Of a stretch of DNA of 64,000 nucleotides, positions 34,501 to 47,400 are shown in pieces. This stretch comes from Styela clava (lineage: Eukaryota; Chordata; Ascidiacea; Stolidobranchia; Styelidae): assembly GCF_964204865.1 (NCBI RefSeq), contig NC_135263.1, positions 11,639,426 to 11,703,425 on the forward strand, written 5' to 3'. The notes beneath the pieces were generated by a model. The model ran no database searches. It was not told the origin of the DNA and saw only the letters and a program-made list of their open reading frames with translations. Numbering within the stretch: position 1 is the stretch's first letter; the number at the start of each line of letters is the position of its first letter. A program made the translations under genes and the position numbers.

Positions 34501-37288
34501 TACAGATGCGTTGACCAACGACACGCTAAATACAATAAGAGAATTGTCACTCATGTTTCAATGTTTTCATTTTCGCACATCCAAGATAGATTTATCATGA
34601 CAGAGACATAATGAATTATTGCCAGAAGAGTTCAATCCAGTAACGTAATTGAACATATTGACTTGAAACACGTCAAGTCTCGCGTCAAGTAGCATCTACT
34701 GGCGAGTAATGCATCTATTTCTATAAATCCATATGGTGTCAGGTATAATCAGTATGCCAGCAAATTTCAGTTCTTAAACATTGCAGTGAGTATTATCTCT
34801 GAGTGAGTGCCCGTGACCTTTCATTTTATTAAATTTAGTGGAACAACATATGGGTGACGGGTGAGAACGACACTGAGCAAAACTCGCATATCTGGAAAAC
34901 GTTTGCTTTCTACTTATCTATAGAAAACAAAAGGTAATCGAGACCAGTAAAGTTAAATTTAGGAACAATAGTACATCGGAAATTGATGTCTCCTCCGATT
35001 TAAAATAAAATTATACATCAACAATATCATTCAACTAATGAATAAATTTTGGAAATTGGTACGGTGTATGCTTCACACACCAATCGAAAATTTGTTCAAT
35101 ATCTCAAAAAAGGTAAATATTATCATATATGTATTTATATTCTATATCATGTGTAAAAAATTTCCACGAAGTGCGTAATCCCACAAAAAAACTTTTGCAC
35201 CATCAAAAATAACTAGATACATCATTCACACATCCAAAAATATAAGTGCTGGAGCTTTGATGAAACTGATTCACCGAACTGAGGTTTCGAAATGTGTTTT
35301 GTGCTAATAGGAATATCACACCAATAGTAACAATTAATTACAATTTATATAATCATTAAAATTATTTTGAATTGCGATCACTTGAAAGATATTTCGTGAA
35401 ACGAAAAGAGGACCGTAACGACCCAGCAACCAAGATACTGTTTCGTCTTAATGATGTGGACAAGCATTGTTGAGAAACCATTGTTATTGTACGTCATAGA
35501 TAGATGACGAGTGACGTGACAGTGACGTTTCTGGATTCACATAACGATAAACGGATGTGAAAAAAACATTAAAGATTGTTGTACCATATTGCATAACTTG
35601 TGATTAATTTTATCAGATTCGCGACTCACAGCACTCCCGGAAACATTGCGCGTCAGATGGGATATTTTATAGTTTCTTGTTATTCATGATTTTATATATA
35701 CGTGACAATTGCCATTCTTTTACTATCAGTAATAGTACTATACGTAATTACTATACAAGTTGGCTTGGCATTAGTGAAACTGAGAAATGTCATTTGTTTT
35801 GCCTTCTGAAAAGCGATACCTTGTCTTATACATTGATAAACAGACACGTTGCAGGAGAAAAATAAATATTTAAATTATTGTCCCAGTTCACAACTTTTTA
35901 TGGTAATTTTCAATACTGTTACCTTGTTCGAATAAATCGCAAGATGGGCAAAATTGCATTCAAATTTAAAACTCAAGTTCGGCTATCTTGCATAACTTCA
36001 GACAAAAAATCGCTAAAAATGCAACAGCTAGTAGGAAAGTTTTTTTAAGTAAATTATGTTCATAAGTCAGACACGAGATTTTAATCAAAAAAACCTAAAC
36101 CCTTGAATACGCATATGCATTACTAAGAAACGAATGCATTCATAACAACATTAAAATTTTGGTAAATTGTACGAACTGTTTGTAGTACAAATTTGAAACA
36201 TTACCTGAAAGTGGATGCCATGTGCATTGTTGCATAACCTCCTTTGATAAACGCGATGAGAATTGCAGGCGAATTGTAGAATTTCAAAACCTGAGACAAG
36301 CAAAATGATACTTGGAATAATAAATAATACATAGTTCGAAATCGGCGGCACAAGTGTTACCAATATCCACACTTCAGTGGGCCGAAATAGCATGAAAATC
36401 ATTTTAAATCACATTCCTCTCTGATAATCTTATCTGTAAAACCACCTTAGATAGTAGAACATATCTCGCGTCATTGAGAAGGAATTAATATTGCATAAAC
36501 CAAATCAAAACTGTTTAAATTTAGAATCTAGATTCAGAAATGCTTCGTTCACGCGAATAAAAGTAAACTACAAATACAGTTGTTTGTTTGTACGACGTGC
36601 TTTACTAATACGTCATTATTTCGTCACAATGAAAGTAAAACGAAAACAAAGGAAAGAGTTAAATTTTCCATGGCACGGTGTAAAATATAACACTGAAGTA
36701 AAAAAACACAAATGTTTGCAAAAATATTTTGGGTACTTCCGTGGTGCGTGTACCAAGTTAGGTTAGGCCATAATTTTATTCCGATTTTTCTTATTTTCGT
36801 TCTATTACGAGTTCGGGGACTGTCCGTGTTAAACAAGTGAATATACCCACTGCCCATAGGTTTCAGTCCCTTTTCAGCTTACACAACTTGATGTAAAGTA
36901 GGCGAACAAAATTAGTTACCTCCATATTGGTACACACACTTCTGGAGTGCCATATTTTGTAATGAAACTGATACCCCAAAGTCACTAAAAATTAAAAACT
37001 TTTACAAATAATACTCACGTCCATACAAATTGAGAATAAGGCAACCATCAAATCTGCACATATGAGTGAAGCCACGAAACGATACAAGTTAGACAGAAAC
37101 TTTGACCAGTAAATAATCATTGCAATAAGTAGAAAAGAATTTTCCAAAATGGCAATCACAGAAACAACAATTCCTGCAGTTCTTACTGCGTTGTTTTCCT
37201 GGGATAAACAGATTATTTCGTCATCCAACGAGGTGGAATTTAGTGCAGGAGTGAATACAATTGCTTCTGTAGATGACAATTCGCTCAT
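31557..37288 (-). CDS. Rhodopsin-type 7TM receptor-like gene, at least 5 exons
   Basis: Exons read on the minus strand: 37288-37019, 36290-36205, 33693-33523, 33427-33279 and 32874 to about 32489, with consistent phases for the first five. A last exon at about 31760-31557 is tentative. The N-terminus is extracellular, with NST as a glycosylation site. TM1 is at about 39-61, TM2 at 69-90 (NLYRFVASLICADLMVALF, the SLxxADL class A pattern), TM3 in exon 2, TM4 at 122-145, a Cys-rich extracellular loop, TM5 at 189-214, and a long acidic third loop. TM6 is at about 310-334 with IFWMPVTG, like the class A CWxP motif, and TM7 begins in exon 5. Missing or unseen: a DRY motif and second intracellular loop between exons 2 and 3, so a small exon may be hidden in the 2.5-kb intron. 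The ligand cannot be inferred. The end of the gene is uncertain. Confidence 0.6.
32310..32475. repeat. MITE copy 3, rearranged, in receptor gene
   Basis: It begins CGCTCCCGTAGTATGTGTACC, has AAGATGGCGGACACCGGAAC and GGTTAGGGTTAGGCC, and ends with CTCCCGTAGTATTTGTACC in direct rather than inverted orientation. It is the same family as 8698-8891. It lies immediately downstream of the last certain exon of the receptor gene. Confidence 0.75.
36729..36953. repeat. MITE copy 4, diverged, in receptor intron 1
   Basis: Outer arms GGTACTTCCGTGGTGCGTGT and its inverted partner ending CACACACTTCTGGAGTGCC enclose family words AAGTTAGGTTAGGCCATAAT and ACGAGTTCGGGGACTG. More diverged than the other copies. 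Confidence 0.65.
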
Positions 37289-40200
37289 TTTGCTATTTTT
37301 CGGTGTTGTATAGGCTAATTCTTCTTCGAAACGAGCAGTCTGTGGTAAAATGTGACAGCATACAGACTGCAAACAAGCATATTATCGAACTAATTAAACC
37401 GCAAATCGAAATAAAAAGATAACATTTCATTAATATGTAATAATGCATAATCTGCATACCACTGCAGATTTTGCCAAAACATCCGCAAACAACTAACCTT
37501 TAAAAGAAACAAAATCTGGCGTGAAATTTAAGCTAGCCTAATTGTGATACTATCAACATTCCATTCCAGAATTGTAAGCCGTTCGTGGCTTATCGGGGTT
37601 ACGCAAATTTCCGAAAGCCATTTACTTGTCCAGATTAAACGCATTACTGAATATTGTAGATTTTAGTGATTGTGTGTCTTTTCTACGATTTCATCAATTG
37701 GGTTCAGGTTGTGTTTTCGGTTTCGCCGGTTTGAGTCTTCAAATAGTGCATAAGAACAAGTCTACGCGCAAATTCCTTACATTACAAAGTCCACATATAT
37801 ATACGTTGCTGTAATAAATCTACTTATCTTTTACAGATCCGTCTGTTTCTAAGCTGAAGAGCTATTGCTAATACCGAATACTTTATTTTCATTAAGCCAT
37901 TGTTCAAAAACAGTATTAGTATCGAACGTGATCCACGTCATGATTTGTAAACTATATATATATTCACGTAGATACGTGGGATGATGATTGTTGATTTTGA
38001 ACATAGAATTTGCATTGACACATTGTATACTCGTGCACAAGGTTGTTAAATGACAAAAATGGTTGACCATTCGCAGTTTGACTACATGTTGGTGGGAGGT
38101 TTCCTGGCTCTGTATGGAATTTTGACGAAACCATCAGTCAATGCTAACTGTCCTGATCTAGAGTAAGGAGCGATGCACGTTAAATGGCGTTCATTTTACT
38201 AGTTTGGATTCAAACTGAAAAATATGGACCAGCGTATGCTTCATGACAAGAGTTTTTGGACAAAGGTCGATATTTACATTTGCATTCTAACCTCTGGTAT
38301 TCTACAATTCGTCCCAATCCAACATCGAACAAAGTATAACAAACAGCCGTACTTGTCTCTTTGAAGCTACTAAATCTAAAACAGACGAAACATCACACTT
38401 TCAATGTAAACGTAATTAAATCACCCGCTAACCGCTTGTCACCTATTTGTCTTAACTATTATATATTTATTTATGTATATATATATCTATGTCCCAACTC
38501 GAAATATCAGGCGGTCGCCTGGAGGGTTATAGAAGGAAGTAACCCTTCAATACATATAGTCATATGCTTAATGAACCTTTATCTTTTCGATCACAGGTTT
38601 TAAAACCATCAAGTTTTAAAAAATAAAAGCAAAAGTTAATTCAAAAAACTTCATCTTATCTAAAACAGTTCAATAAATAATTTAGTTGCTGTTTTTTTGC
38701 CAACAATCATACATTTACGTGAATTATATGCCTGCTGTACACCACGCTTTGCTTCGATAAATTCTGCCGTCGCAAAAATAGTTCTACCATTACGTATTAA
38801 AGGCTACAACTATGCAGGCTGTTTTCCTATTTCTGGTCCAGAGCTAAATTGGTAACAATCAGATCTCATCACAAAATCAAGCGAGTAAAAACAAAACGGA
38901 AATTTTAGTTTTAATCAGGCTTGGTTTTTGAAAACTGAACTTTGAATAAACATTAACTGTGAATATGATCTATTTGAATTGTTGACTCGGTGTTTTGAAT
39001 AAAGTTTATGTTTTTTTATTAATTCTAATTTAGCCAAGCCTACATGATAAGCCCGGCTTACACTAACTGGTCGACATTAATTAGACAATTCTGCTAAAAT
39101 GGTCTCAAAACTATTCAAGGAGTGTCGAAATTTATGTAATCTTACATAAAAGGTAATGAATATTGATCGATATTGAACTCAAACTTTCTTTTAATTCGGG
39201 CTGGATTTATCTCTAAATATACCTTCACATTTCATGAAATAGTACATTCATATTTTGTTTTATATCTATCGTTTCACGGCATAATTTTGTTTTGTATACA
39301 TTACAAACTGTAGCCGAGTCATGCCTAATCTTGACTGATCGATATTACAATTTAGTAACAGTTATTTTGGGAAAGAAACGTCGGCGACGACAAACTAGAT
39401 TCTGCATGTCAAATTTTGTGCGTAATACAAAGAATTATTTCCGTTATATTTGTATCTCCATGTCCATGTCAAATCCATGACTAAAGAAATGGGTTTGCTA
39501 ACAGGTAAATGTTTAAATATTAATACGTACAGCCGACATATTCTTATTAAGTATGTATATCTCTACCTGCTGATAAAAAATAGCCTAAAATATTGCTCTT
39601 GCTGTGAATATCTTAAGTTTTCATACCGGTCCCGCTATCTCAATTTTTCATATTCAATTACTCAAAATAGCTGTCTTTTTTGTGCGTTTAGTTGGACCAA
39701 CAATCCAATAATTTGAAGCATCGTTCTTAAATATAAAAACGATTTGATGCTAATTTTTAGGATAACATTTAAAAATTAGCTCAGTTTAAATTTCCATTCA
39801 AACTGGTATTATTTGTGAACTTACTTTTGCTTGAATGAACCGTTTTAAAAGATGTCTCTATCAATGACACCATTCTATTTGTGATCTAGACATTCTCCTC
39901 GCCTTACATGTAAAACTGAAACTAAAATAGCTCCAACTGTGACAAAACACTCTCAATCTGTTATTGCTCAGAAATTGTGCACCGAACTTGACAAAAATGC
40001 AGGTGCGTGTGAGGCTAGTATATCACCGATAGATAAAATACATGCGGATTTCTGAGTACATTCGAATTCTTTTCCCTTCCACGCAACGTTTAAAAAGGTC
40101 AATAAATAACTAGTCCGAATATGGACTAATTGACTAATTAACAAATTGAGAATTATGGCTCACAGAAAGATACATATATAATTACTATTAAATACCGTTA

Positions 40201-41697
40201 TTCGGCTTCAGTTTTTTTTTTCAATTTCTATAACGTGCTTTAAAGGGCTTTGAACTAGACTAGAGTACATCAGTCCTTGTGCTATCGTGGTGATGCGTGG
40301 GATCTATTACGCATATCATTGCAATAATTAGTAAGGAAACGAACGCATATGACTGCAAGGATTAAGGTTTCGGTGAATCTCATATGTCATTTTAGGTTTG
40401 CTCATAGCACCTTCTTTCCAGTAAAACAACATATCGCGGCTGAAGGTTGGTATGGTCACTAATTCGCCTCGAATTAGGTTAACTGAAACATTTTTAACAA
40501 GCAATAATGACACATATCAGTGATTTGCCGATCTCCTTATAAAAATCGGATACACCGTATCAATTATATACCAAATCGTCAACGTTCTGGAAGATAAATA
40601 AAATTATAACAGAAACTGGTAAACTGTCCATGAACTTCTTTAAACGTCGTATCTGGTTACCATATTTTGCAGGCGAAATATGCAAATTGTTAGAAATGCT
40701 ATTCTAACTCTAATTCACCTTCTGGCCTTATTCCGTGACAAAAAAATTACTAAATGTGGCAACGATCTATAACATGCCTATAAAAATTATCTTCGTGTCA
40801 CGTTCCGATCTACTACAACAAGGTATTTCAAGGGACGACAAAAAACGAATGGCACGCTTTACCGATTCAATTCATGGTCCATGATGTCGGTTCATGTTTG
40901 AACGGTGATGAATCTTGTTTTAGATTTTTCATATTCTGTACTAGTTTTTAACAAATATATATATTTTTTATCTGTTCTGGAAAGATGCTTTAAATATCAC
41001 TCGTAAAACTATGAGTTATAACTTCGACATGATCTCAAATATTGTTCAACAATGAAGTTTGGAATAATGGGCTTTGACGAGACCCGAGATAAAAAAGTAT
41101 TTGGATTCCTCAAATTATAAAATCCGATATATTTCCAAAATGGTTGTTCCCGTAAATGGAATAATTGGATTCCTAATTGTTATTCAGTAAATGACGGTTG
41201 GCGAGAGTATCATTGCTGAGATTTGTGAAAAATGACAAAATTGAATCTCACACGTCAAACGTTCCTAACGTAAGAACGTAATGCCTTCCTTTTTTGGTCG
41301 CGATTACATAAACGTTTTGACTCAATTAATTTTACTATATTGTTGTCTATTTCATACAAAAATGCTCAGAATTGATTTTGGCGATGTTCGCCTGATAGAG
41401 ACTAACTATCATTGGGCAGATAAAAAAAGTGCGTCTCCCATTACGAAAGCGATAGGAGTTACGGTGACGAATCGCATTATCCACAGCTGTATTCACTGTA
41501 ATTGTTTCTATATTTATTTCTAATATAGCTCTCATCACCCATATGGTGCAACGGGCTAATGAATTTCCGCAGGTAATCCTAGCCAACTCGTTGTTATTTC
41601 TATAAACAATCAACGGAACCGTCATTCATATTATTCTAGTCATCTTTGGCCATAATTTGGTCAGACAAAATAATAGAATATTCCATAAAAAATAATA
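37289..41697. other. Gene-free region upstream of the receptor gene
   Basis: No coding exon with recognisable family was found in 4.4 kb on either strand. It has only short AT runs. The receptor promoter and any 5' untranslated exon should lie at its left edge; a possible acceptor precedes 37341. Confidence 0.5.
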
Positions 41698-41989
41698 CGA
41701 GAATATCGGTTGGAGACCGAAGACTTATCGATCGTAGGTTAGGGGATCCCCCAAAACAGCGCTCTTACTCCATAGTGACACCGTGTGTTCCATCACTGAT
41801 TAATCAATAACTCGCTAATTATACGACATAATTCATCGAAAATCAATAGGCTTCTATTCCGAACTATGATGAATGCACATTTACAAATTCAACCTCGCTT
41901 TCGTGAGATATCGCGTGTATCTAACAGACAAACAAACAAACAGACAAATACCTATCAACATACTTACCGATTTTAAGATCGATAAGTAA
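41698..41989 (+). repeat. Long inverted repeat, left arm (~290 bp)
   Basis: It starts CGAGAATATCGGT, has GGGGATCCCCCAAAACAGCG and ATAGTGACACC, then a CAAACAAACAAACAGACAAA tract, and ends in the near-palindrome ACTTACCGATTTTAAGATCG. The right arm at 43672-43972 is the same sequence inverted with moderate divergence. Together they could be the ends of one 2.3-kb foldback element or two independent insertions of one family. Confidence 0.85.
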
Positions 41990-43671
41990 TAAACTATATA
42001 AATAGGTATTATACAGATATCAAATCTAATTAGTCAAATATGTGGATTAATTGGTACAAAATAATTTGATGAATAGCATGCAAACTCATTTTACAATTCA
42101 GACTATGACACCGTTTAAAAATATAAAATTCTCATTTTGCCCTATTCTTTATCAGAAACTCGAGATAAAAAATTGAAATTAAAACTCTTTCGCTGCCATC
42201 CTAAAATTTTTGAAAGATATTCAACTTTATTAGTTTCCTATTTCTGTTACCAACATTTTTGCTTCACTTTCTGAGTAATATCCCTGGTTCAAAAAAAAAC
42301 TCATTGACTGCACTGGACTTAGTGTACACACGACTTCTATTCTGTGCTACAATATATAGCGAGTGCATACAAAGTATATCGATTTGCATACTCTCTGTTT
42401 TTAAAAAGACAATCCAAAGTATAAAATACCCTCTGAAAGAATATTGATTATAATAATAATAAGGTACGAGCGCGCTGTTTAAAATGAAGTGGTGTTTCTT
42501 TTTTTTATTGCATCTTTCCTCTTGAGGGCACTATAGTATTTCCCTGATTTAATTATGAATGGAATATTCAAATAATAAACATTTAAAAAAGAAAACTTTT
42601 TAGGAATGACTCTTATTGGCAATTTGAATTTTAAATAAAAGTATATTCAAAGTGTATGAGTAATATCAAGCGTAATTATTATGATGGGATTCACACCGTC
42701 ACTTGTTTTTTTCCGTATACAGTTAACACAAAAGCAATTCTTCCACGTATCTTTATCTGTTCTATTAAAGGGTACGAAATATTTATCGGATACGAAGTGT
42801 AACCATGGCTCGTTTTGTTGTTGGTGGTATTCTTCTCTTCTTCTTGTTGTTGTTAGTAATATTATACGGGATTGTTCCCAAATGTAGGGTATGGTATGGT
42901 AGACATACCACGTCAAGAATTCTGAATTTGCCCTGGATTAACTCATATTTAAATTGTTGATGAGACAGAAAAAGCATTTCGTTACAGAGAGGAATAAGTA
43001 ATATTCGTATTACTTTGATGCGATGGTGTTCCTATAAAAGATCCAGTCGAGCACACGTTGAAGGTTATCCCCGTGACGAACTACAATTCAAATTTTTCTA
43101 TTACCGATTACATGACTTTTCAGGGAGTATGTTGTACTGCTAACCATGAAATATTTTACACTACATGGTGGCTCAGTGATAACATGTTAGTTATTAATTA
43201 CTTATCTTTCCCCGCAGACTATTTATCATGCGTGAAAACAATATGTGATCTGGTGCAAGAAATTATAGTGTAGCATGAAATATTCCACTGCTCTTGTCTT
43301 GAGTTAGGATGTTGTTGATCAGGGACGTAGACAAGCATTTTCAAATTGAGATTCTGAAATTTCTAATTGCCAAGTTGGACCGTAACAGTTAGCGGGAAAC
43401 GGGGGTTTTTAATAGTTTTGAAGGTATGAAAAGCGTTTCAAACTACAAAAATTGGTATGTATGTTACAGAAAAATGAATTTTTACATTTCAACGGGAGGG
43501 GGAGTGGGGGGGGGGAGGTGATTTTAGGGGTTTATACGATGGTCATAGAATGTATTTTGAGAGGTAAAAGTAAGGAATATCTTCCAGCATGTGTTACTTG
43601 ACTTGACTTAGTACTTGAATAACTTTCAGCATTTCTTACTTGACTTGACCCCATACTTAATTAAAAATATT
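41990..43671. other. Interior of the inverted-repeat pair
   Basis: 1.7 kb between the arms, with no transposase or other recognisable gene. The two overlapping ORFs near 42650-42916 match nothing I know. A G-rich run lies at about 43495-43517. Confidence 0.5.
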
Positions 43672-43972
43672 ATTACTTATCGATTTCAATCGATAAGTAT
43701 GTTGATAGGTATTTGTCTGTCTGTATGTCTGTTTGTTTTTCTGTTAGATGCACGCGATATCTCACGAAAGCGAGATTGAATCTGCTCCAGATTTTGCATG
43801 TGCATTCATCGTATCTCGGACCAGAAGCCTATTGATTTTGGGCGAATTATGTCGTTTTATTAGCGAGTTAATAATTAATTAGTGATGGGACTTAAGGTGT
43901 CACTATGGAGTAAGAGCGCTGTTTTGGGGATCCTCTAACTTTCGATCGATAAGTCACTGACCGATATTCTCG
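43672..43972 (-). repeat. Long inverted repeat, right arm (~300 bp)
   Basis: Inverted counterpart of 41698-41989, ending ACCGATATTCTCG. Its inner end carries the palindrome ACTTATCGATTTCAATCGAT. A third partial family member lies at 29514-29636. Confidence 0.85.
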
Positions 43973-44173
43973 TTTTATTGTTTCTACCTTTTATTAAGTT
44001 GCAAAAAATTACAATAAAAACAGCGCATACCAAAAGGTTTTAAAATACATGACTATATTTTAACATGTATATAATCTATATATACCCATTTAAAACCGTG
44101 CCCGGAAAATCCGCTACAGAAAATTTCTTACTACTTGAATACTTGTTTTACAGCAAAATTCTCGCGATTTTTC

Positions 44174-44252
44174 ATGCGCGATTTTTCCTATGCGGCGAAA
44201 TTCCCTGCGGCGAGATTTCCTACGGCGAAATTTCCTGCAGCGAATTTTCCTA
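44174..44252 (+). repeat. Short minisatellite, unit about 16-18 bp
   Basis: About five imperfect copies of GCGGCGAAATTTCCT run in tandem just upstream of the lectin gene. It has no known function. Confidence 0.65.
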
Positions 44253-44407
44253 GAACCTTTTAAGACATGCTATCCTAGGTAGCAATCTTGCTGTTGATAA
44301 TCAAATTTCATTTAACCGAGGTTGCATTTGCCGCATTTTTTAAAATATTGAATAAGCTTTGTGTTGTGAGTTCTCAAAATATTTTGACTCAAGTAGAAAG
44401 TGCGGTC

Positions 44408-47400
44408 ATGGATGTGCATTATCATGGAGATACAGACAGTGTGAGATATCTCACCACCTCTGCAGAAACATCTTCAAGTTTACGATCTTATGGATTGTCC
44501 AGGTGACGTCATACTGAAATGAACAAACAAAATTATTATTGATTCGCGCAAGAAATTTTCGTTTTGAAGAGGCCAACATTTATTTTGGAATCACATCAAA
44601 ATAATTTTTTTTATCATGCGCTTAAATGAATATTCATTTAATCATTTTGTCAAAGTAGCGAGTCAAAAAAGGCAATACATTCACTAGAGCAGCGGTTCTC
44701 AACCGGGGCCCTCTAAAAGAAATCTCACAGTTTTTCCTAGTTTGCTGCTCAACAAGGTTATTTCGCAGGGTGTTTTCGCTCTCTTTTGTGCAAATTGTTT
44801 TAACATAATGAGATTTGGTATCTATCAATGAAAACAACCCTATTAATACCTCTAGAATATTAAAGTGGGGGCCATGAGTGCTAAAAGCCTCCGAAAGGGG
44901 GCTACGAGTCATAAAATGTTGAGAACCACTGCACTAGAGAATTCCATTCATTCGGAAAGCAAGAAAACTTAAATTGAAATTGACCTTGTATAGGAAGTGT
45001 TTAGTAGCATGGAATTGATTGAAACTGTCATTGAACTTTACTTGTCCACGGGCAGAAATATTTAGAAAAAATTACTTATTATATTTAATTTATTTGTATA
45101 TCTATTTGTTTGTAAATATTGTATAGAGTGTGTTAGTTCAGAATTTGATTTTGAATTGGTTAATGACGCAAAAAACCACTGATGACATCAGTGCCAAATA
45201 ACATATGAACAACAACAATATTAGAACAGTTTAAAACGAATTCTAAGCCTGAATATAAGTGGATTTGATCAATGGAATCTGGCCACCGGAGATCTATCTA
45301 GTCATACAATATACAATATACTCACTACTCGAAATAGGTTCTTTAATTTGTAGACAACGTCATGTTCTATTTCTCATACAGAATATCTTCTCTGTGGTCC
45401 CATACGCGATCTATGCCGCGTGATCGATTGGTGGTATTTCTGGCACTTGTGTTATCATTTTCTGCGTTTCTCTTGAGCATAGCATCATATGTAGATCGAC
45501 CAAGAGGACACCAGGTATGCTTTAGATTTGAAAATGCTATTTACTGGTATATATTAATAATAATTTAAGTCAAGGTGGTCCACACCCTGACACGCGGGCT
45601 GTAAGAAGCATGCGTAAGAAATGGGGGGCACGAAGAATAAATTGTCTTGTGCAGACAGGGCCCGGCCCATGATATGAGTCGCGCTTTTCATCTCAAGTTC
45701 ACATCTTGAACTCGCGCCAAGTAACTCCTCATCATGAGGGACGATTTGTGCCCTTATTTTATTTCAAACACACCCTTGTTTTTAAGCGTGATCCACGTGA
45801 CAGCAGTGACAAAACGCAGATCTGAAGCAGTATCCGAGAGCAGGAAACAATACATTGTTTTGTTGTCTTGTTTGAGCTTTATAAATCTTCCTTAAAACAA
45901 AACAAAAAACGCCACGCATGCAACATAACAATAAGCTGATTAGAACGGTAAACTATCATTCTCCGATATATTTAACGAAACTAAACTCGCATATTTTAAT
46001 CACATTTATGTTTTCCCGACTGCTGCAATTTTTTTTGCGGCCCTTTAACCTCGTCACTTTGGAACCACCTGATTTAGGTTGTTGGAACAAATAGCCAGAA
46101 ACTGGTTAAAAATGAATCTTGAAGTACCTAATATTGCAATTCACTTCTCTTGTTGTGGATCGCAATTACGTTAACACAACTTTAAAATACATTTTTTAAT
46201 GTATTCGTTCCATCCTATGCAATGTAAGAAAGAGAATTGCCACCAATTTGTGAAAATAATCGTAATATCACTTTTACAGATATCTGATGCGGCGAAGTTG
46301 GACGTTCCCAGAGAAGAAATACATTTTCCAACTTTTAATTATTCCTCAACAACTTCGTTATTCGAAAACGAGTCCTATTCGGGGAGTGGAAGTGGAATGA
46401 GTCCAGAAATTTCAAACGATACTTTCATCGAAGTTTTGAGCGACCTAACTTTAGAACTTGCTGGAGACGAAATGATAAACTGGGAGACATCGTTGATATC
46501 TAATATAACAGACCAACTCCGAGGATTGTTACAAGTCAATGAAAATAGGACTTTACATGTGGCGGATCAAATACAAAGTTTAAAACATTCACATAGATTG
46601 TCGAAATCACAGTTGGAAGACCTTAACGTGATATTGAATCAGATTCAAGACGCTCACGTAAACAATTCAGAGTCGATAGCGGATTTGAAAATTTATAATG
46701 AAAACTCCTTCCGCACTATTTTAGGGTTGGTTATGACCTCACAATCGCTCCTACGGGACTTGGCGGTAAAAGCTCATGTTCAAAAATCTACTCTGAATGA
46801 TTTGGAAAACGTCTTGGAAAGGAAAACGAATTCACTAGAAAACACAATCAACGTTTTGAACAAGGAAAGAAATATGACTACATCTGCAATTCTGTCAATT
46901 CAAGATCATCTCGATCAACTTCGATCTCAGATGAATTCTCAAAAAATAGATTTTCAGAGTGAAATAACTGACTTGACTGATAAAATAAACCAATGTCTGA
47001 CAAAAACTCAAGGAAACGCGAACGCAAACCACGTCATGAAGTCCCAAATACAATCACTCAAAACAAGTGCAACATCTCTTTCTTACAATCCAGCACAATT
47101 GACTCAGTTAGAGTCACGTTTAACTTCAGCGATACAAGGGGTTCGAGGAAAGGGTCAGATGATGGAAGCTAAACTGCACTCACTGTCAAAATCCGTGCAC
47201 GATATAGATCTATTTCGATTCGATGCTAACGCGACAATTACAAATATGAAACTAAAACTACAGAGTAAGTAGAGTAGCGTCTTTAAGATGTTATCAAAAC
47301 ATCATAAAAATAAGTCTGTGTTGAGCCTTTTTTAGTGCTATTTAGGATAATATAAATCTGCGATAGTTGATCAGGTTGAATACGTTACTTTATGGGTTAC

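Noticed and set aside
42647-42916. Two overlapping ORFs inside the inverted-repeat pair as an element-encoded protein
   Set aside because: Neither frame shows transposase or DNA-binding motifs and both are short.
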